From assembly GCA_014359885.1 (NCBI GenBank), contig JACIYN010000005.1, positions 1 through 64,000 on the forward strand: a DNA stretch of 64,000 bases, given 5' to 3'. The notes beneath the pieces are model-generated. The model searched no databases, was not told the origin of the DNA, and saw only the letters and a list, made by a program, of their open reading frames with translations. Positions 17,528 to 25,507 of the stretch are shown here, one piece after another. Source of the DNA: Desulfacinum sp. Lineage in GTDB: Bacteria > Desulfobacterota > Syntrophobacteria > Syntrophobacterales > DSM-9756. Numbering within the stretch: position 1 is the first letter of the stretch; each line of letters opens with the position of its first letter. A program made the position numbers and the translations under genes.

Positions 17528-18190
17528 TCATGTGCATGGACATTCCTTCACGATTCCCATCCCATGGACGGGCGCCAAAGCCCCCCTCAGGAACACCTCT
17601 TCCGCTACGGCACCGTAGTCCTCCGGACGGCACCCCTCGCCCTCCTCTATGCACTTAAGTAAGAAAGCGCACAAGAGTTCGTCCAGAGCCACCGCCAGAT
17701 CTTCTGCATCCACATCCCCGCGAAAAAAGCCTTCCCCTTGCCCTTCCTCCAGAACATCCGACAAAAGGCGCAGAATCCTTCGGTCCCGAGCCCGAACCTC
17801 CTCGTCGAATCCGGCCTTGAAGTTGAGAGCCGTCCCCCGGGTGAGCGTCAGATAAAGACGAATGACAGGCGCGTTTTTTTCCACCACGCGGGCGCACGCC
17901 GTGATGAACGCCCGGATCCTTTCCAGGGCGTTCCCCGGCCCCCGCAGGGCACCTCCCGCCGCCGCCTCGAACCGGTCCGCCACCTCCACGATGATGGCCC
18001 GGTAGATGTCTTCCTTGTTCTTGAAGAGATTGTAGAGGGTTCCCACGGAAAACTCCGCCTTTTCGGCGATCTCCCGCATGGACACCCGGTGATAGCCCTT
18101 TTCGGAAAAGAGCCGGAGGGCCACCTGGAGGACCTCCTCACGGTATCGCAACGTTTCCCGTTCCCGGCGGCTCAGATGCTTTTCAGCCAT
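17528..18190 (-). CDS. TetR/AcrR-family transcriptional regulator
   Basis: With the ATG at 18190 (AAAAGGATGCC upstream) the protein is 220 residues. Residues about 15-60 are the TetR HTH (EVLQVALRLFSEKGYHRVSMREIAEKAEFSVGTLYNLFKNKEDIYRAI), followed by a helical ligand-binding domain. It is the first gene of the efflux operon, 181 bp ahead of TolC, and most likely represses it until an efflux substrate binds. An in-frame extension upstream of 18190 lacks a ribosome site. Confidence 0.88.
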   Translation of the reverse strand: MAEKHLSRRERETLRYREEVLQVALRLFSEKGYHRVSMREIAEKAEFSVGTLYNLFKNKEDIYRAIIVEVADRFEAAAGGALRGPGNALERIRAFITACARVVEKNAPVIRLYLTLTRGTALNFKAGFDEEVRARDRRILRLLSDVLEEGQGEGFFRGDVDAEDLAVALDELLCAFLLKCIEEGEGCRPEDYGAVAEEVFLRGALAPVHGMGIVKECPCT

Positions 18191-18810
18191 GGCATCCTTT
18201 TCTGCGTCGCCCCGACAGGCTAAGCCCGCGGCTTTCTGGGGCCTCAATTGGTCGATCCTTCCCTATCGCCAGGTTCCAGCGGGCGGGCTTTACGCCCGTC
18301 CATGAACATTCACTCATATTCTGAACAAGGGTTCATGACAAGTCAAACCCTTTTCAAGGGTCTTGTCTGAAAACGCCGGGAATGACCGCTTATCTCGTAG
18401 CGCAGCCCTTTGGGGCTTCGGAATAATCCCCGAACGTCGGATGGCCTATCGCGTGTTGCCTTTCACCTTATCTGAAATGCGACCTCGTTCCGTTCGTGCG
18501 CACCGCCTGTAGGGGCGAATAATCATTCGCCCCTACAGGGGACTGCCTCCCAAAGGTGTGTTTCATCCTTCGTCGTCACGGGCCGTCCGTGATGGGGGCT
18601 TATGTAAAAAGTCGATGAGGGGTTCATTGGGCTGTGAGGCCCCCTTTTCCGCGGGGCTGAAGCCCCGCGGCTACGAAAGATGTCAGATCCTTGACCGGTT
18701 CCAGCCGAAAGCCTGTCCTCGGACGAGCTCTCAGCCTTTTGCTTTGACCTTCTCCGTCCCCATTGGCTAAAAGGCTCTTCGGGTCACAATTCCAAGGGAG
18801 GTGAAGGAGA
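18191..18810. repeat. Intergenic repeat-rich region
   Basis: This 620-bp stretch between the divergent TetR and AOR genes has no credible ORF. It holds a GCGGGCGGGCTTTACGCCCG hairpin near 18280, a CGCAGCCC..TTGGGGCTTCG copy at 18401-18420, a complete ~125-bp palindromic repeat at 18473-18598 and a CCGCGGGGCT-GA-AGCCCCGCGG palindrome at 18649-18670. The promoter of the AOR operon must lie in its last part. Confidence 0.6.
18473..18598 (+). repeat. 125-bp dispersed palindromic repeat, copy 2 (best preserved)
   Basis: The left flank TGAAATGCGACCTCGTTCCG and TTCGTGCGC precede a near-perfect palindrome at 18506-18539 (CCTGTAGGGGCGAAT..ATTCGCCCCTACAGG). The right flank CCCAAAGGTGTGTTTCATCC is followed by CGTCGTCACGGGCCGTCCG and GTGATGGGGG. 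It serves as the reference copy for the family. Confidence 0.8.
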
Positions 18811-20700
18811 GTGGACAAACCGGGTCGCGTTGTCATTGTAGATCTGACCGAATCGGCAACCATCAGCCTTCCCTACCCCCCCACATGGATTCGCACTTAC
18901 TTGGCCGGGCGGGGCATCAACATCCGGCTCCTCATGGAGCACACCCGGCCCGGCACGGGGCCTCTGGATCCGGACAGCGTGCTGATCCTTTCCTGCGGGC
19001 TCCTTACGGGCACGGCGGCCCCGGCGTCTTCGCGCCTTCACTTGAGCGCCCCGTCGCCCCTCACCGGTCTTCTGGGAAGCTCCAGCGTGGGAGGGCATTT
19101 CGGAGCCCATCTGCGCCACCACGGCATCCAGACCCTCATCCTCCGCGGCAAGAGCCCTCGGCCCGCCCTCCTTCGGATCGGAAAGAGCGGTGTGCGGATC
19201 GAATCCGCTGAGGACTTGTGGGGACTCGATACGTTCGAAACCCACAGGGCGCTTCTGGGCGGCAGGAATCGACCGGGGGCGGAAGCGTTGGTCATCGGGC
19301 CGGCCGGGGAGCGAGCCGTCCCCATGGCCTGCATCATGAGCGGCGCCGATCATGCGGCGGGCCGAACCGGCCTGGGGGCCGTCATGGGATCCAAGAACCT
19401 CAAGGCCGTGGTGGTGGAAGCGCCGGGCGATCCCGTACGGTTCCCGCGCGCCGCGCAGGAAGCCGCCGCCCGCTACGTTCGCCTCATTCGCCAGTCCCCG
19501 GAATACAGCGCCTTCTCGACGCACGGTAGCGCGGGCTATGTGGGCTGGTGCGACGAACGGGGGCTTCTGGCCACCCGCAATTTTCAGGAAAACCGATTTG
19601 CCGGCGTTCAGGCTTTCGATCCCCAACGATGGGCGCCTCTCACCGCCCGGCGAAAAACCTGTTACCGCTGCCCGGTCCATTGCAAGGCGGAACTCCGCCT
19701 ACCCCGGGAAGACCGCGGCGATTTGGAACCTCTGGCCCGCCCCGAATTCGAAACGGCCATCGCCCTCGGACCCAAGTGCGGGCTGGCCGATCCCGAAGAA
19801 GTGGTTCGGTTGCACAACCTCTGTTCCCGCCTGGGGCTGGACGCCATATCCGCCGGGACGGCCGTCGCCTTTGCCATGGATCTTTTCGAACGGGGCCTGT
19901 TGACCCGGGAGGACACGGACGGGTTGGATCTTCCATGGGGGGATCCGGCCGTCCTGGAAAGGCTCCTGTACGATATGGCGTGGGGCCGGGGCCTCGGGGC
20001 GGTGCTCGGTCAGGGTGTTCATCGGGCCGCCGCGGCCATCGGTCGCGGGGCAGAACGATACGCCCCCCAGGTGCACGGCCTTGAGATGCCCGCCTACCAT
20101 CCCCGCAATTCCATGGCCACGGCCCTGGGCTACCTGGTTTCCACGCGGGGCGCGGATTTCACCAGCGTCTATGCCACGCCTGAATACCGCTGGTCCCCGC
20201 AGGAAGCGGCCCGGAAGGTGGGGACACCGCAGGCCGTGGACCCGCTTCGCCCGGAGGGCAAGGCCGCCCTGGTGGCACGGTCCATGGTGGTGAGCGCCGT
20301 GGTGGATGCCCTGGGGCTGTGCAAGGTGCCCGTCCTCAGCCTCGCGGGGGGGTTCGACTTGGAGAGGGAAGCTGAACTGGTGCGGGCGCTCGCCGGTCTG
20401 GATCTGGGAGCCGGCGATCTGTTCGAAGCCGGCAAGAGAATCCTGGACTTGGAACAGCTTTATAATGTAGGACGCGGTCTGGACCCGACGGAGGGCAGCT
20501 TGCCGGAGATGGTCCGGCTCTTTCCGGGTCCGGACGGATCGCCATCGGATCTGAAGGACGTGCTGGAGCGCATGCGCCGAGATTTTTTCCAATGCATGGG
20601 CTGGTCGCCGCAAGGCATCCCGCAACCTCCGGCCTTGCCCGAAGCGGCTTCTTGGATCTTAACGTGGACCCGACACCAGAAAGGACGGATGGATTCATGA
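18811..20700 (+). CDS. aor: Aldehyde:ferredoxin oxidoreductase family protein (tungsten pterin enzyme)
   Basis: This 629-residue protein has the AOR domain order: an N-terminal tungstopterin-binding domain (RTYLAGRGINIRLL, GPLTGT-like LLTGTAAPASSRLHLSAPSPLTG), a CxxCxxxC [4Fe-4S] motif at Cys284/287/291 with the fourth ligand at Cys504 (DALGLC), and the cofactor-contact motifs EFETAIALGPKCGLAD (312-327) and LGLDAISAG (341-349). It oxidises aldehydes to acids, or reduces acids, with ferredoxin. It starts at a GTG behind AAGGGAGGTGAAGGAGA and overlaps the methyltransferase gene by 4 bp. The substrate within the AOR/WOR5-like group cannot be told from sequence. Confidence 0.9.
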   Translation: MDKPGRVVIVDLTESATISLPYPPTWIRTYLAGRGINIRLLMEHTRPGTGPLDPDSVLILSCGLLTGTAAPASSRLHLSAPSPLTGLLGSSSVGGHFGAHLRHHGIQTLILRGKSPRPALLRIGKSGVRIESAEDLWGLDTFETHRALLGGRNRPGAEALVIGPAGERAVPMACIMSGADHAAGRTGLGAVMGSKNLKAVVVEAPGDPVRFPRAAQEAAARYVRLIRQSPEYSAFSTHGSAGYVGWCDERGLLATRNFQENRFAGVQAFDPQRWAPLTARRKTCYRCPVHCKAELRLPREDRGDLEPLARPEFETAIALGPKCGLADPEEVVRLHNLCSRLGLDAISAGTAVAFAMDLFERGLLTREDTDGLDLPWGDPAVLERLLYDMAWGRGLGAVLGQGVHRAAAAIGRGAERYAPQVHGLEMPAYHPRNSMATALGYLVSTRGADFTSVYATPEYRWSPQEAARKVGTPQAVDPLRPEGKAALVARSMVVSAVVDALGLCKVPVLSLAGGFDLEREAELVRALAGLDLGAGDLFEAGKRILDLEQLYNVGRGLDPTEGSLPEMVRLFPGPDGSPSDLKDVLERMRRDFFQCMGWSPQGIPQPPALPEAASWILTWTRHQKGRMDS

Positions 20701-22148
20701 CACCGACCGGGGAGTTCCTACCTCGCCTGCAGTTTCTCAATGAAGAGCAAAAGAAGAACATCCATGGGGCCGCCCTGCGGGTCATGGAATCGGTGGGCAT
20801 GGAAGTGCTCCAGGAGGAGGCCCGTTCGCTCCTTCTTCAGGCCGGGGCACGGGAAGGGGAAGGAAACCGTCTATTCATCCCGGCTTCCCTGGTGGACAAA
20901 GCCCTGGAGACGGCCCCCAAGAACATCGCCGTCTATGACCGGGAAGGGGCCCACGTGATGGACCTGGGAGGACGTCGGGCCTATTTCGGGACCGGCTCCG
21001 ACCTCATCTACAACCTGGATCCCGAATCGGGGGAACGCCATCCCTGCCGTTTGGATGACGTGGTCCGGGCGGCCCGACTTTGCGACGCCCTGAAAAATAT
21101 CGACTTCATCATGAGCTTTGCCCATCCTGCGGAGATTTCCCCCCACGCCGCCTATCTCAAGAGTTTCGAAGCCATGGTCCTTTCGTGCCGAAAGCCCATC
21201 GTTTGCACGGCGGAAGACCGCGGCGATCTGGAGGCCATGTGGGAAATCGGCTGCGCGGTGCGGGGCGGCGAGCAGGCCCTTCGGGAAAAACCCTATCTGA
21301 TTCACTACGCCGAACCCATCAGCCCCCTGACCCATCCGGTCCCCAGTCTCAATAAGCTCCTTTTTTGCGCCGACAAGGGCATTCCCGCCATTTACTCGCC
21401 GGCTCCCATTGCCGGCTCCACGGCCCCCATGAGCCTAGCGGGGCACGTGGTGCAGGGGCTCGCCGAATGCCTCGCGGGACTGGTCATCCACCAGCTGAAA
21501 AACCCCGGCGCCCCGTTTCTCATGGGGATGGGCCCGGCCGTGCTGGACATGTCCACCAGCCAGTGTTCCTACAATGCTCCGGAATACTACATGGCTTACG
21601 GGGCCATGATCGAAATGAGCCATTATTTCGACCTGCCCAGCTGGGGCTATGCGGGCACCAGCGATTCCCAGGTGCCGGACGGCCAGGCCACCTACGAGGC
21701 GGGCCTTCTCACCTTCATCGCCACCTTTCTGGGAGCCAACCTGAACCACGATGTGGGTTACCTGGATTTCGGCCGTACCGGCTCCCTGGAAATGATCGTC
21801 CTGGTGGACGAATTCATCGATCAGATCCGTCGCATGGCCCGGGGCATCCCCACGGACCCCGAACACCTGGCCGTGGACGCCATCGGGGACGTGGGCCCCG
21901 GCGGGCATTTTCTGGTTCATCCCCATACACTGAAACACCTGAGGGCCACCCAGTGGAGGCCGAGGCTGATCTACCGGGGAAGCTACGAAAAGTGGGCCGG
22001 CGGAGGAAAAACCACCTTGCTGGATCGAGCCCGGGCCGAAGTTCGGGAAATCCTGACCAATCACGTTCCGCCTTCCGTGCCGGATCCGATCCGGCAAGCC
22101 ATTGAAAGAATTACCGTCGAGTTCCAGGAGAAATGCCATGGGCGCTAA
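20697..22148 (+). CDS. MttB-family (trimethylamine methyltransferase-like) corrinoid methyltransferase, no pyrrolysine
   Basis: This 483-residue protein has the MttB TIM-barrel sequence: LQFLNEEQKKNIHGAALRVMESVGMEVLQEEA at the start, CSYNAPEYYMAYGAMIEMSHYFDLPSWGYAGTSDSQ in the middle, and LVDEFIDQIRRMARGI near the end. The frame has no in-frame TAG, so it is a non-pyrrolysine homologue. Characterised members of that group demethylate quaternary amines such as glycine betaine, proline betaine or carnitine onto a corrinoid protein. The ATG sits inside the AOR stop region (ATGA overlap). No cognate corrinoid protein or second methyltransferase is nearby, so the partner is elsewhere or the function differs. 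Confidence 0.88.
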   Translation: MTPTGEFLPRLQFLNEEQKKNIHGAALRVMESVGMEVLQEEARSLLLQAGAREGEGNRLFIPASLVDKALETAPKNIAVYDREGAHVMDLGGRRAYFGTGSDLIYNLDPESGERHPCRLDDVVRAARLCDALKNIDFIMSFAHPAEISPHAAYLKSFEAMVLSCRKPIVCTAEDRGDLEAMWEIGCAVRGGEQALREKPYLIHYAEPISPLTHPVPSLNKLLFCADKGIPAIYSPAPIAGSTAPMSLAGHVVQGLAECLAGLVIHQLKNPGAPFLMGMGPAVLDMSTSQCSYNAPEYYMAYGAMIEMSHYFDLPSWGYAGTSDSQVPDGQATYEAGLLTFIATFLGANLNHDVGYLDFGRTGSLEMIVLVDEFIDQIRRMARGIPTDPEHLAVDAIGDVGPGGHFLVHPHTLKHLRATQWRPRLIYRGSYEKWAGGGKTTLLDRARAEVREILTNHVPPSVPDPIRQAIERITVEFQEKCHGR

Positions 22149-22653
22149 CGGAGCGGATGGGGGCGGTCCGCCGCGGGAGACACCCGTCACCCGGTTCCTG
22201 GACGATCAGCGCATCCCTTACCGCCGCATCGAGCACCCCACCCCGGCCTTGACCGCCCGGGACGTGGCCGAGCAGGCGGGCATCCACCCGGGCCAGGTGG
22301 TCAAGGCCATGGCCCTTGGGGGCAAGGAAGGATCCTACGTGCTGGCGCTGGTGCCCGGGGATCGGCGCCTGGACATCCAGACCGTACGCCGAAGGACCGG
22401 GCACAGGCTCTCCCTCATGCGCCCGGAGAAAATCCCGGAGGTCACGGGCTACCGGGTGGGGGCCGTGGCTCCGTTCGGCCTGAAGAGTCCTCCCCTTTGC
22501 ATCGTGGCCGAGGAGGCCCTTTTCCGGTGGACGGAACTCAACATCAGCTCGGGGCACCCGCTCTTGAGCTGCCAATTGGCCGCCGAGGGCCTCAAACCGT
22601 TTGTGGACGGGGGCATTTTTGCTCTGAGCCGCCCCGAGCCACAAAGTTCTTGA
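22138..22653 (+). CDS. ybaK: YbaK/EbsC-type aminoacyl-tRNA deacylase
   Basis: The 171-residue protein matches the YbaK family: TPVTRFLDDQRIPYRRIEH, then DVAEQAGIHPGQVVKAMAL with the conserved lysine, LALVPGDRRLDIQTVRR, and GAVAPFGLKSPP. YbaK hydrolyses Cys-tRNA(Pro) and related mischarged tRNAs. The ATG at 22138 follows CAGGAGAAATGCC and overlaps the MttB gene by 11 bp, so it is the last gene of the AOR-MttB operon. Confidence 0.85.
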   Translation: MGANGADGGGPPRETPVTRFLDDQRIPYRRIEHPTPALTARDVAEQAGIHPGQVVKAMALGGKEGSYVLALVPGDRRLDIQTVRRRTGHRLSLMRPEKIPEVTGYRVGAVAPFGLKSPPLCIVAEEALFRWTELNISSGHPLLSCQLAAEGLKPFVDGGIFALSRPEPQSS

Positions 22654-22723
22654 CGCAGAGGGGGAATGGGGATATCTACCGACGCCCTTGGAAAAGATCG
22701 TCAACTGAACGACGGAGGTTTTT

Positions 22724-22807
22724 ATGGATCTGGCGTGCTGGCTTCTGGCCGCTGCTGGACTGCTGCTTCTTGGGTGTTTGTGCAACCGATCGGTGGACAG
22801 AAAGTGA
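22724..22807 (+). CDS. 27-residue predicted small membrane peptide
   Basis: An ATG preceded by ACGGAGGTTTTT opens a 27-codon frame (MDLACWLLAAAGLLLLGCLC then NRSVDRK and a TGA). It has one hydrophobic helix and a basic tail, with the size and shape of a small membrane-anchored accessory peptide. It is too short for standard ORF calling. No family is recognised; support is the ribosome site and the TM segment. Confidence 0.4.
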   Translation: MDLACWLLAAAGLLLLGCLCNRSVDRK

Positions 22808-22890
22808 GGAGCTTCCCCATCTCTTGCGAACGAAACCGGAAAGACTTATCTACGAAGGAGTCAGTGAACATATTCGGTAGGTAGGGAGGA

Positions 22891-23088
22891 ATGACCGTCA
22901 TGCAAAAGGACCTTCAGAGAGCCGTGGCCACGGCGGCCCCTCAGGCCATACCCAATCCCGTGAAGTGCAAGGAGGGCAAGGGCCTTCGGAACTTCGACTG
23001 CCTTTTCTACGACGACTGCCTGGACAAGGCCGCCAAGGGCATGTGGAGCGGCTTCACTTGCGAAAAGTGCGCCTACTACGAAGAATAA
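22891..23088 (+). CDS. 65-residue cysteine-rich hypothetical protein
   Basis: A GTAGGGAGGA site precedes the ATG. The protein has five cysteines (Cys26, Cys37, Cys43, and the C-terminal CEKC pair 57/60) in a KCKEGKGLRNFDCLFYDDC..GFTCEKCAYYEE layout, suggesting a zinc- or iron-sulfur-binding miniprotein. A strong terminator follows at 23117. No named family is recognised. Confidence 0.6.
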   Translation: MTVMQKDLQRAVATAAPQAIPNPVKCKEGKGLRNFDCLFYDDCLDKAAKGMWSGFTCEKCAYYEE

Positions 23089-23116
23089 ATTTCCGGCATT
23101 TTTCTCTTTTATGGAT

Positions 23117-23145
23117 AAGAAACCCGCCGCCAAGGCGGGTTTCTT
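23117..23145. terminator. Bidirectional intrinsic terminator
   Basis: AAGAAACCCGCC and its exact reverse complement GGCGGGTTTCTT form a 12-bp stem with a 5-nt loop. A-rich ends give a U-tract-like sequence in both directions. It lies between the convergent 65-residue gene and the ABC ATPase gene. Confidence 0.85.
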
Positions 23146-23151
23146 TATGGG

Positions 23152-25260
23152 TTAAGACACTTGATGCAACACCGGATCCAGGGCGGTGAGAACTTCCAAT
23201 GGAATGTGGCAGGCAATGAAGTGATCCTGGCCCGCCCGGCGCCACGGAGGCGGCTCCTGCTCACAGAGGTGCCTTTCATCGCCGAGCAGATCCCGTCGGG
23301 GACAGCGGGTGTGAAAGCGGCATCCGGACGGCGGGTCCAAAGGGCTGGGAACGTTTCCCCCCAGCCGAATTCGTTTCTGTCGCGCCGACGGATCCGGAAT
23401 GGGAACCGCGGAAAGGAGGGCTTCCGTATAGGGGTGATAGGGAGGAGCATAGATGGCCTCGGCGGGACCCCGCTCCACGATCTGCCCCAGATACATCACG
23501 GCCACGTCATCGGAAAAGTACCTCACCACGCTGAGATCATGGGCGATGAAAAGAAGCGTGGTTCCCAGTTCCCGCTGTATTTCCATGAGTAGGTTGAGCA
23601 CCGCGGCCTGGACGGAGACGTCCAGGGCCGAGACCGGCTCGTCGCAAAGGACCAAGTCCGGGCGACTGGCGAGGGCCCGGGCGATCCCCACCCGTTGCTT
23701 TTCCCCGCCGCTCAGTTGCCTGGGATAGCGGTCATAATATTCGGGACCCAGGCGCACGGCTTGGAGCAGTCGCACCACTTCGGTGCGCACCTGCCCCTTG
23801 GGGACGGTCCGGAACCGGCGAATCGGCCGGGCGATCTGTTTACCCACTGAATAGGAGGGATTGAGGGTGGCGTCCGGATTTTGAAAGACCATCTGGATTT
23901 CACGGATCACCTCCAGATCCCGATGGCGAACCGTTTTGCCGATGTCCACGCCCAAGAATTCCAAACGTCCGCCGCTCAACCTTTCCAGGCCGATGATGGC
24001 CTTGAGCAGGCTGGACTTGCCGCAGCCCGACTCCCCCACGATGCCCAGGGTGCGGCCCCGGGGAACCGACAGGCTGACCCGGTCCACGGCCCGCACATAG
24101 TCCTTGCCTCCCAGCCCGAAAAGTGCCCTGAGACTCGTTTTTCTCTGTTCGTAGTAAACCCGCACATCCTGCATCTGCAAAAGGGGGTGATCCTCCTCCG
24201 GCGTTTCCATGTGAGCATCCGTTGGCCCGCTAGGAACCCCCCGCAGTTGGAGCGGCTTCTCGGTCAAATCCACCGCCAGGAGGCAGCGAGCTCCATGTCC
24301 CGTCCGTACATCCATCCACGGTGGCTTTTGCTGCCGGCAGCTGTCCAGGGCATGTCGGCAACGGGGAGCGAACACACAGGCATCATCCGGTCGTTCCCAC
24401 GGAGCGGGTACCCTGCCTGGAATCGGATCCAGGGAAAACACCTTCTTGGTGCTCCCCAGCCGGGGCACACAGCCCAGGAGGCCTCGGGTATAGGGATGGG
24501 CCGCATGGGTGAAAACGGTCTCCACCGGTCCCTGTTCCACCACCTCCCCCGCGTACATGACACAAAGCTTGTCGCTCACCCGCGCCACCACTCCCAGGTT
24601 GTGCGTGATAAAAAGGATGCTCGTTCCGTATTCCTCCTTGAGATCTTCCACCAGATCCAGGACCGCCGCTTCCACGGTCACGTCCAGGGCGGTGGTCGGT
24701 TCGTCCATGATGAGCAGGGCCGGGCGGTTCAGCATGGCCATGGCGATGACCACCCGCTGCTGCTGCCCCCCCGACAGTTGGTGGGGATAGCGGTCCATGA
24801 CCTGTTCCGGATCCGGCATATACACGCGGCGCAGCATGGCCGCCGCCCGGTCTCGGGCTTCCGCTTTGGGAATCTGGCGATGGCAGGTGAGCACCTCCGC
24901 CAGCTGTTCCCCGATCCGCAGGGTGGGATTCAGGGCCGACATGGGATTTTGATACACCATGGAGATGCGGTTACCCCGCAATCGGTTCAGCTCCCGTCGA
25001 GAACGCCCCACCAGTTCGGATCCTTCGAACCGGATGCTCCCCGATACGATCCGGCCGTTGGAACCCAAAAAGTTCACGAGAGAAAAGGCCACGGTGGACT
25101 TGCCGCAGCCCGACTCCCCCACCAGGCCCAGCGTCTCGCCCGGGCCGATGGAAAAAGAGACATCCTTGACGGCGGGAATCCATCCCTTGCGGGTCTTGTA
25201 GCTGACAAAGAGATGTTCGACCTCCAGGAGGCAGTCCGTGGAGGGGCTTGACGGGCTCAT
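23152..25260 (-). CDS. Oligopeptide/nickel-type ABC transporter, fused double ATP-binding protein (DppD-DppF)
   Basis: The protein contains two complete nucleotide-binding domains in one chain (702 residues from the ATG at 25260). Domain 1 has GESGCGKST, LSGGQQQRVVIA and LLIMDEPTTALD. Domain 2 has GESGCGKSS, LSGGEKQRVGIA and LVLCDEPVSALD. Each is followed by an oligopeptide-transporter C-terminal module with cysteine-containing segments (CVFAPRCRHALDSC, CRFHTRCP) that can bind a [4Fe-4S] cluster in DppD. In most systems DppD and DppF are separate genes. It is last in the operon, separated from the permeases by repeat sequence. Confidence 0.92.
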   Translation of the reverse strand: MSPSSPSTDCLLEVEHLFVSYKTRKGWIPAVKDVSFSIGPGETLGLVGESGCGKSTVAFSLVNFLGSNGRIVSGSIRFEGSELVGRSRRELNRLRGNRISMVYQNPMSALNPTLRIGEQLAEVLTCHRQIPKAEARDRAAAMLRRVYMPDPEQVMDRYPHQLSGGQQQRVVIAMAMLNRPALLIMDEPTTALDVTVEAAVLDLVEDLKEEYGTSILFITHNLGVVARVSDKLCVMYAGEVVEQGPVETVFTHAAHPYTRGLLGCVPRLGSTKKVFSLDPIPGRVPAPWERPDDACVFAPRCRHALDSCRQQKPPWMDVRTGHGARCLLAVDLTEKPLQLRGVPSGPTDAHMETPEEDHPLLQMQDVRVYYEQRKTSLRALFGLGGKDYVRAVDRVSLSVPRGRTLGIVGESGCGKSSLLKAIIGLERLSGGRLEFLGVDIGKTVRHRDLEVIREIQMVFQNPDATLNPSYSVGKQIARPIRRFRTVPKGQVRTEVVRLLQAVRLGPEYYDRYPRQLSGGEKQRVGIARALASRPDLVLCDEPVSALDVSVQAAVLNLLMEIQRELGTTLLFIAHDLSVVRYFSDDVAVMYLGQIVERGPAEAIYAPPYHPYTEALLSAVPIPDPSARQKRIRLGGNVPSPLDPPSGCRFHTRCPRRDLLGDERHLCEQEPPPWRRAGQDHFIACHIPLEVLTALDPVLHQVS

Positions 25261-25301
25261 GGCATGGGCTCCATTTGCATCCGATGAGTCGGGAACCTGG
25301 C

Positions 25302-25388
25302 GTTCATGGTCGCTCTTGCGCCGCTCCCACACACCAGGCTTTTCCATTGGCGTCTATATGCGTTCACTGGCGGTTTCCTTTCACATCG
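25302..25388 (+). repeat. ~85-bp dispersed repeat, also at 812-897
   Basis: TTCCATTGGCGTCTATATGC with GTTCACTGGCGG and TTTCCTTTCACATCG matches TTCCATTTGCGTCCATACGC, GTTCATTCGCGG and TTCTCTTTCACATTA at 850-897; similarity extends leftward through CTTGCGCC and CTCCC. It overlaps no real gene. Confidence 0.55.
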
Positions 25389-25389
25389 C

Positions 25390-25490
25390 CCCCTCATCAC
25401 GGGGACTCCGTGACAACCAAGGATGAACCGCTCCCTTGGAAAACAGGTCCCTATAGGGGCGAATGATTATTCGCCCCTACAGGCCGGGGC
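25390..25490 (-). repeat. 125-bp dispersed palindromic repeat, partial inverted copy
   Basis: On the plus strand CCCTCATCACGGGGAC..GTGACAACCAAGGATGAACC leads to the palindrome at 25450-25483 (CCTATAGGGGCGAAT..ATTCGCCCCTACAGG). It matches the right flank and the core of the unit at 18473 in reverse orientation; the left flank is lost. It lies between the permease and ATPase genes of the ABC operon. Confidence 0.7.
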
Positions 25491-25507
25491 TTATCTCCAC
25501 CTGCATC

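Noticed and set aside
20592-20696. The 35 codons ahead of the MttB start used here
   Set aside because: They overlap the end of the AOR gene in another frame; the ATG at 20697 lies in the ATGA overlap and fits the family N-terminus.
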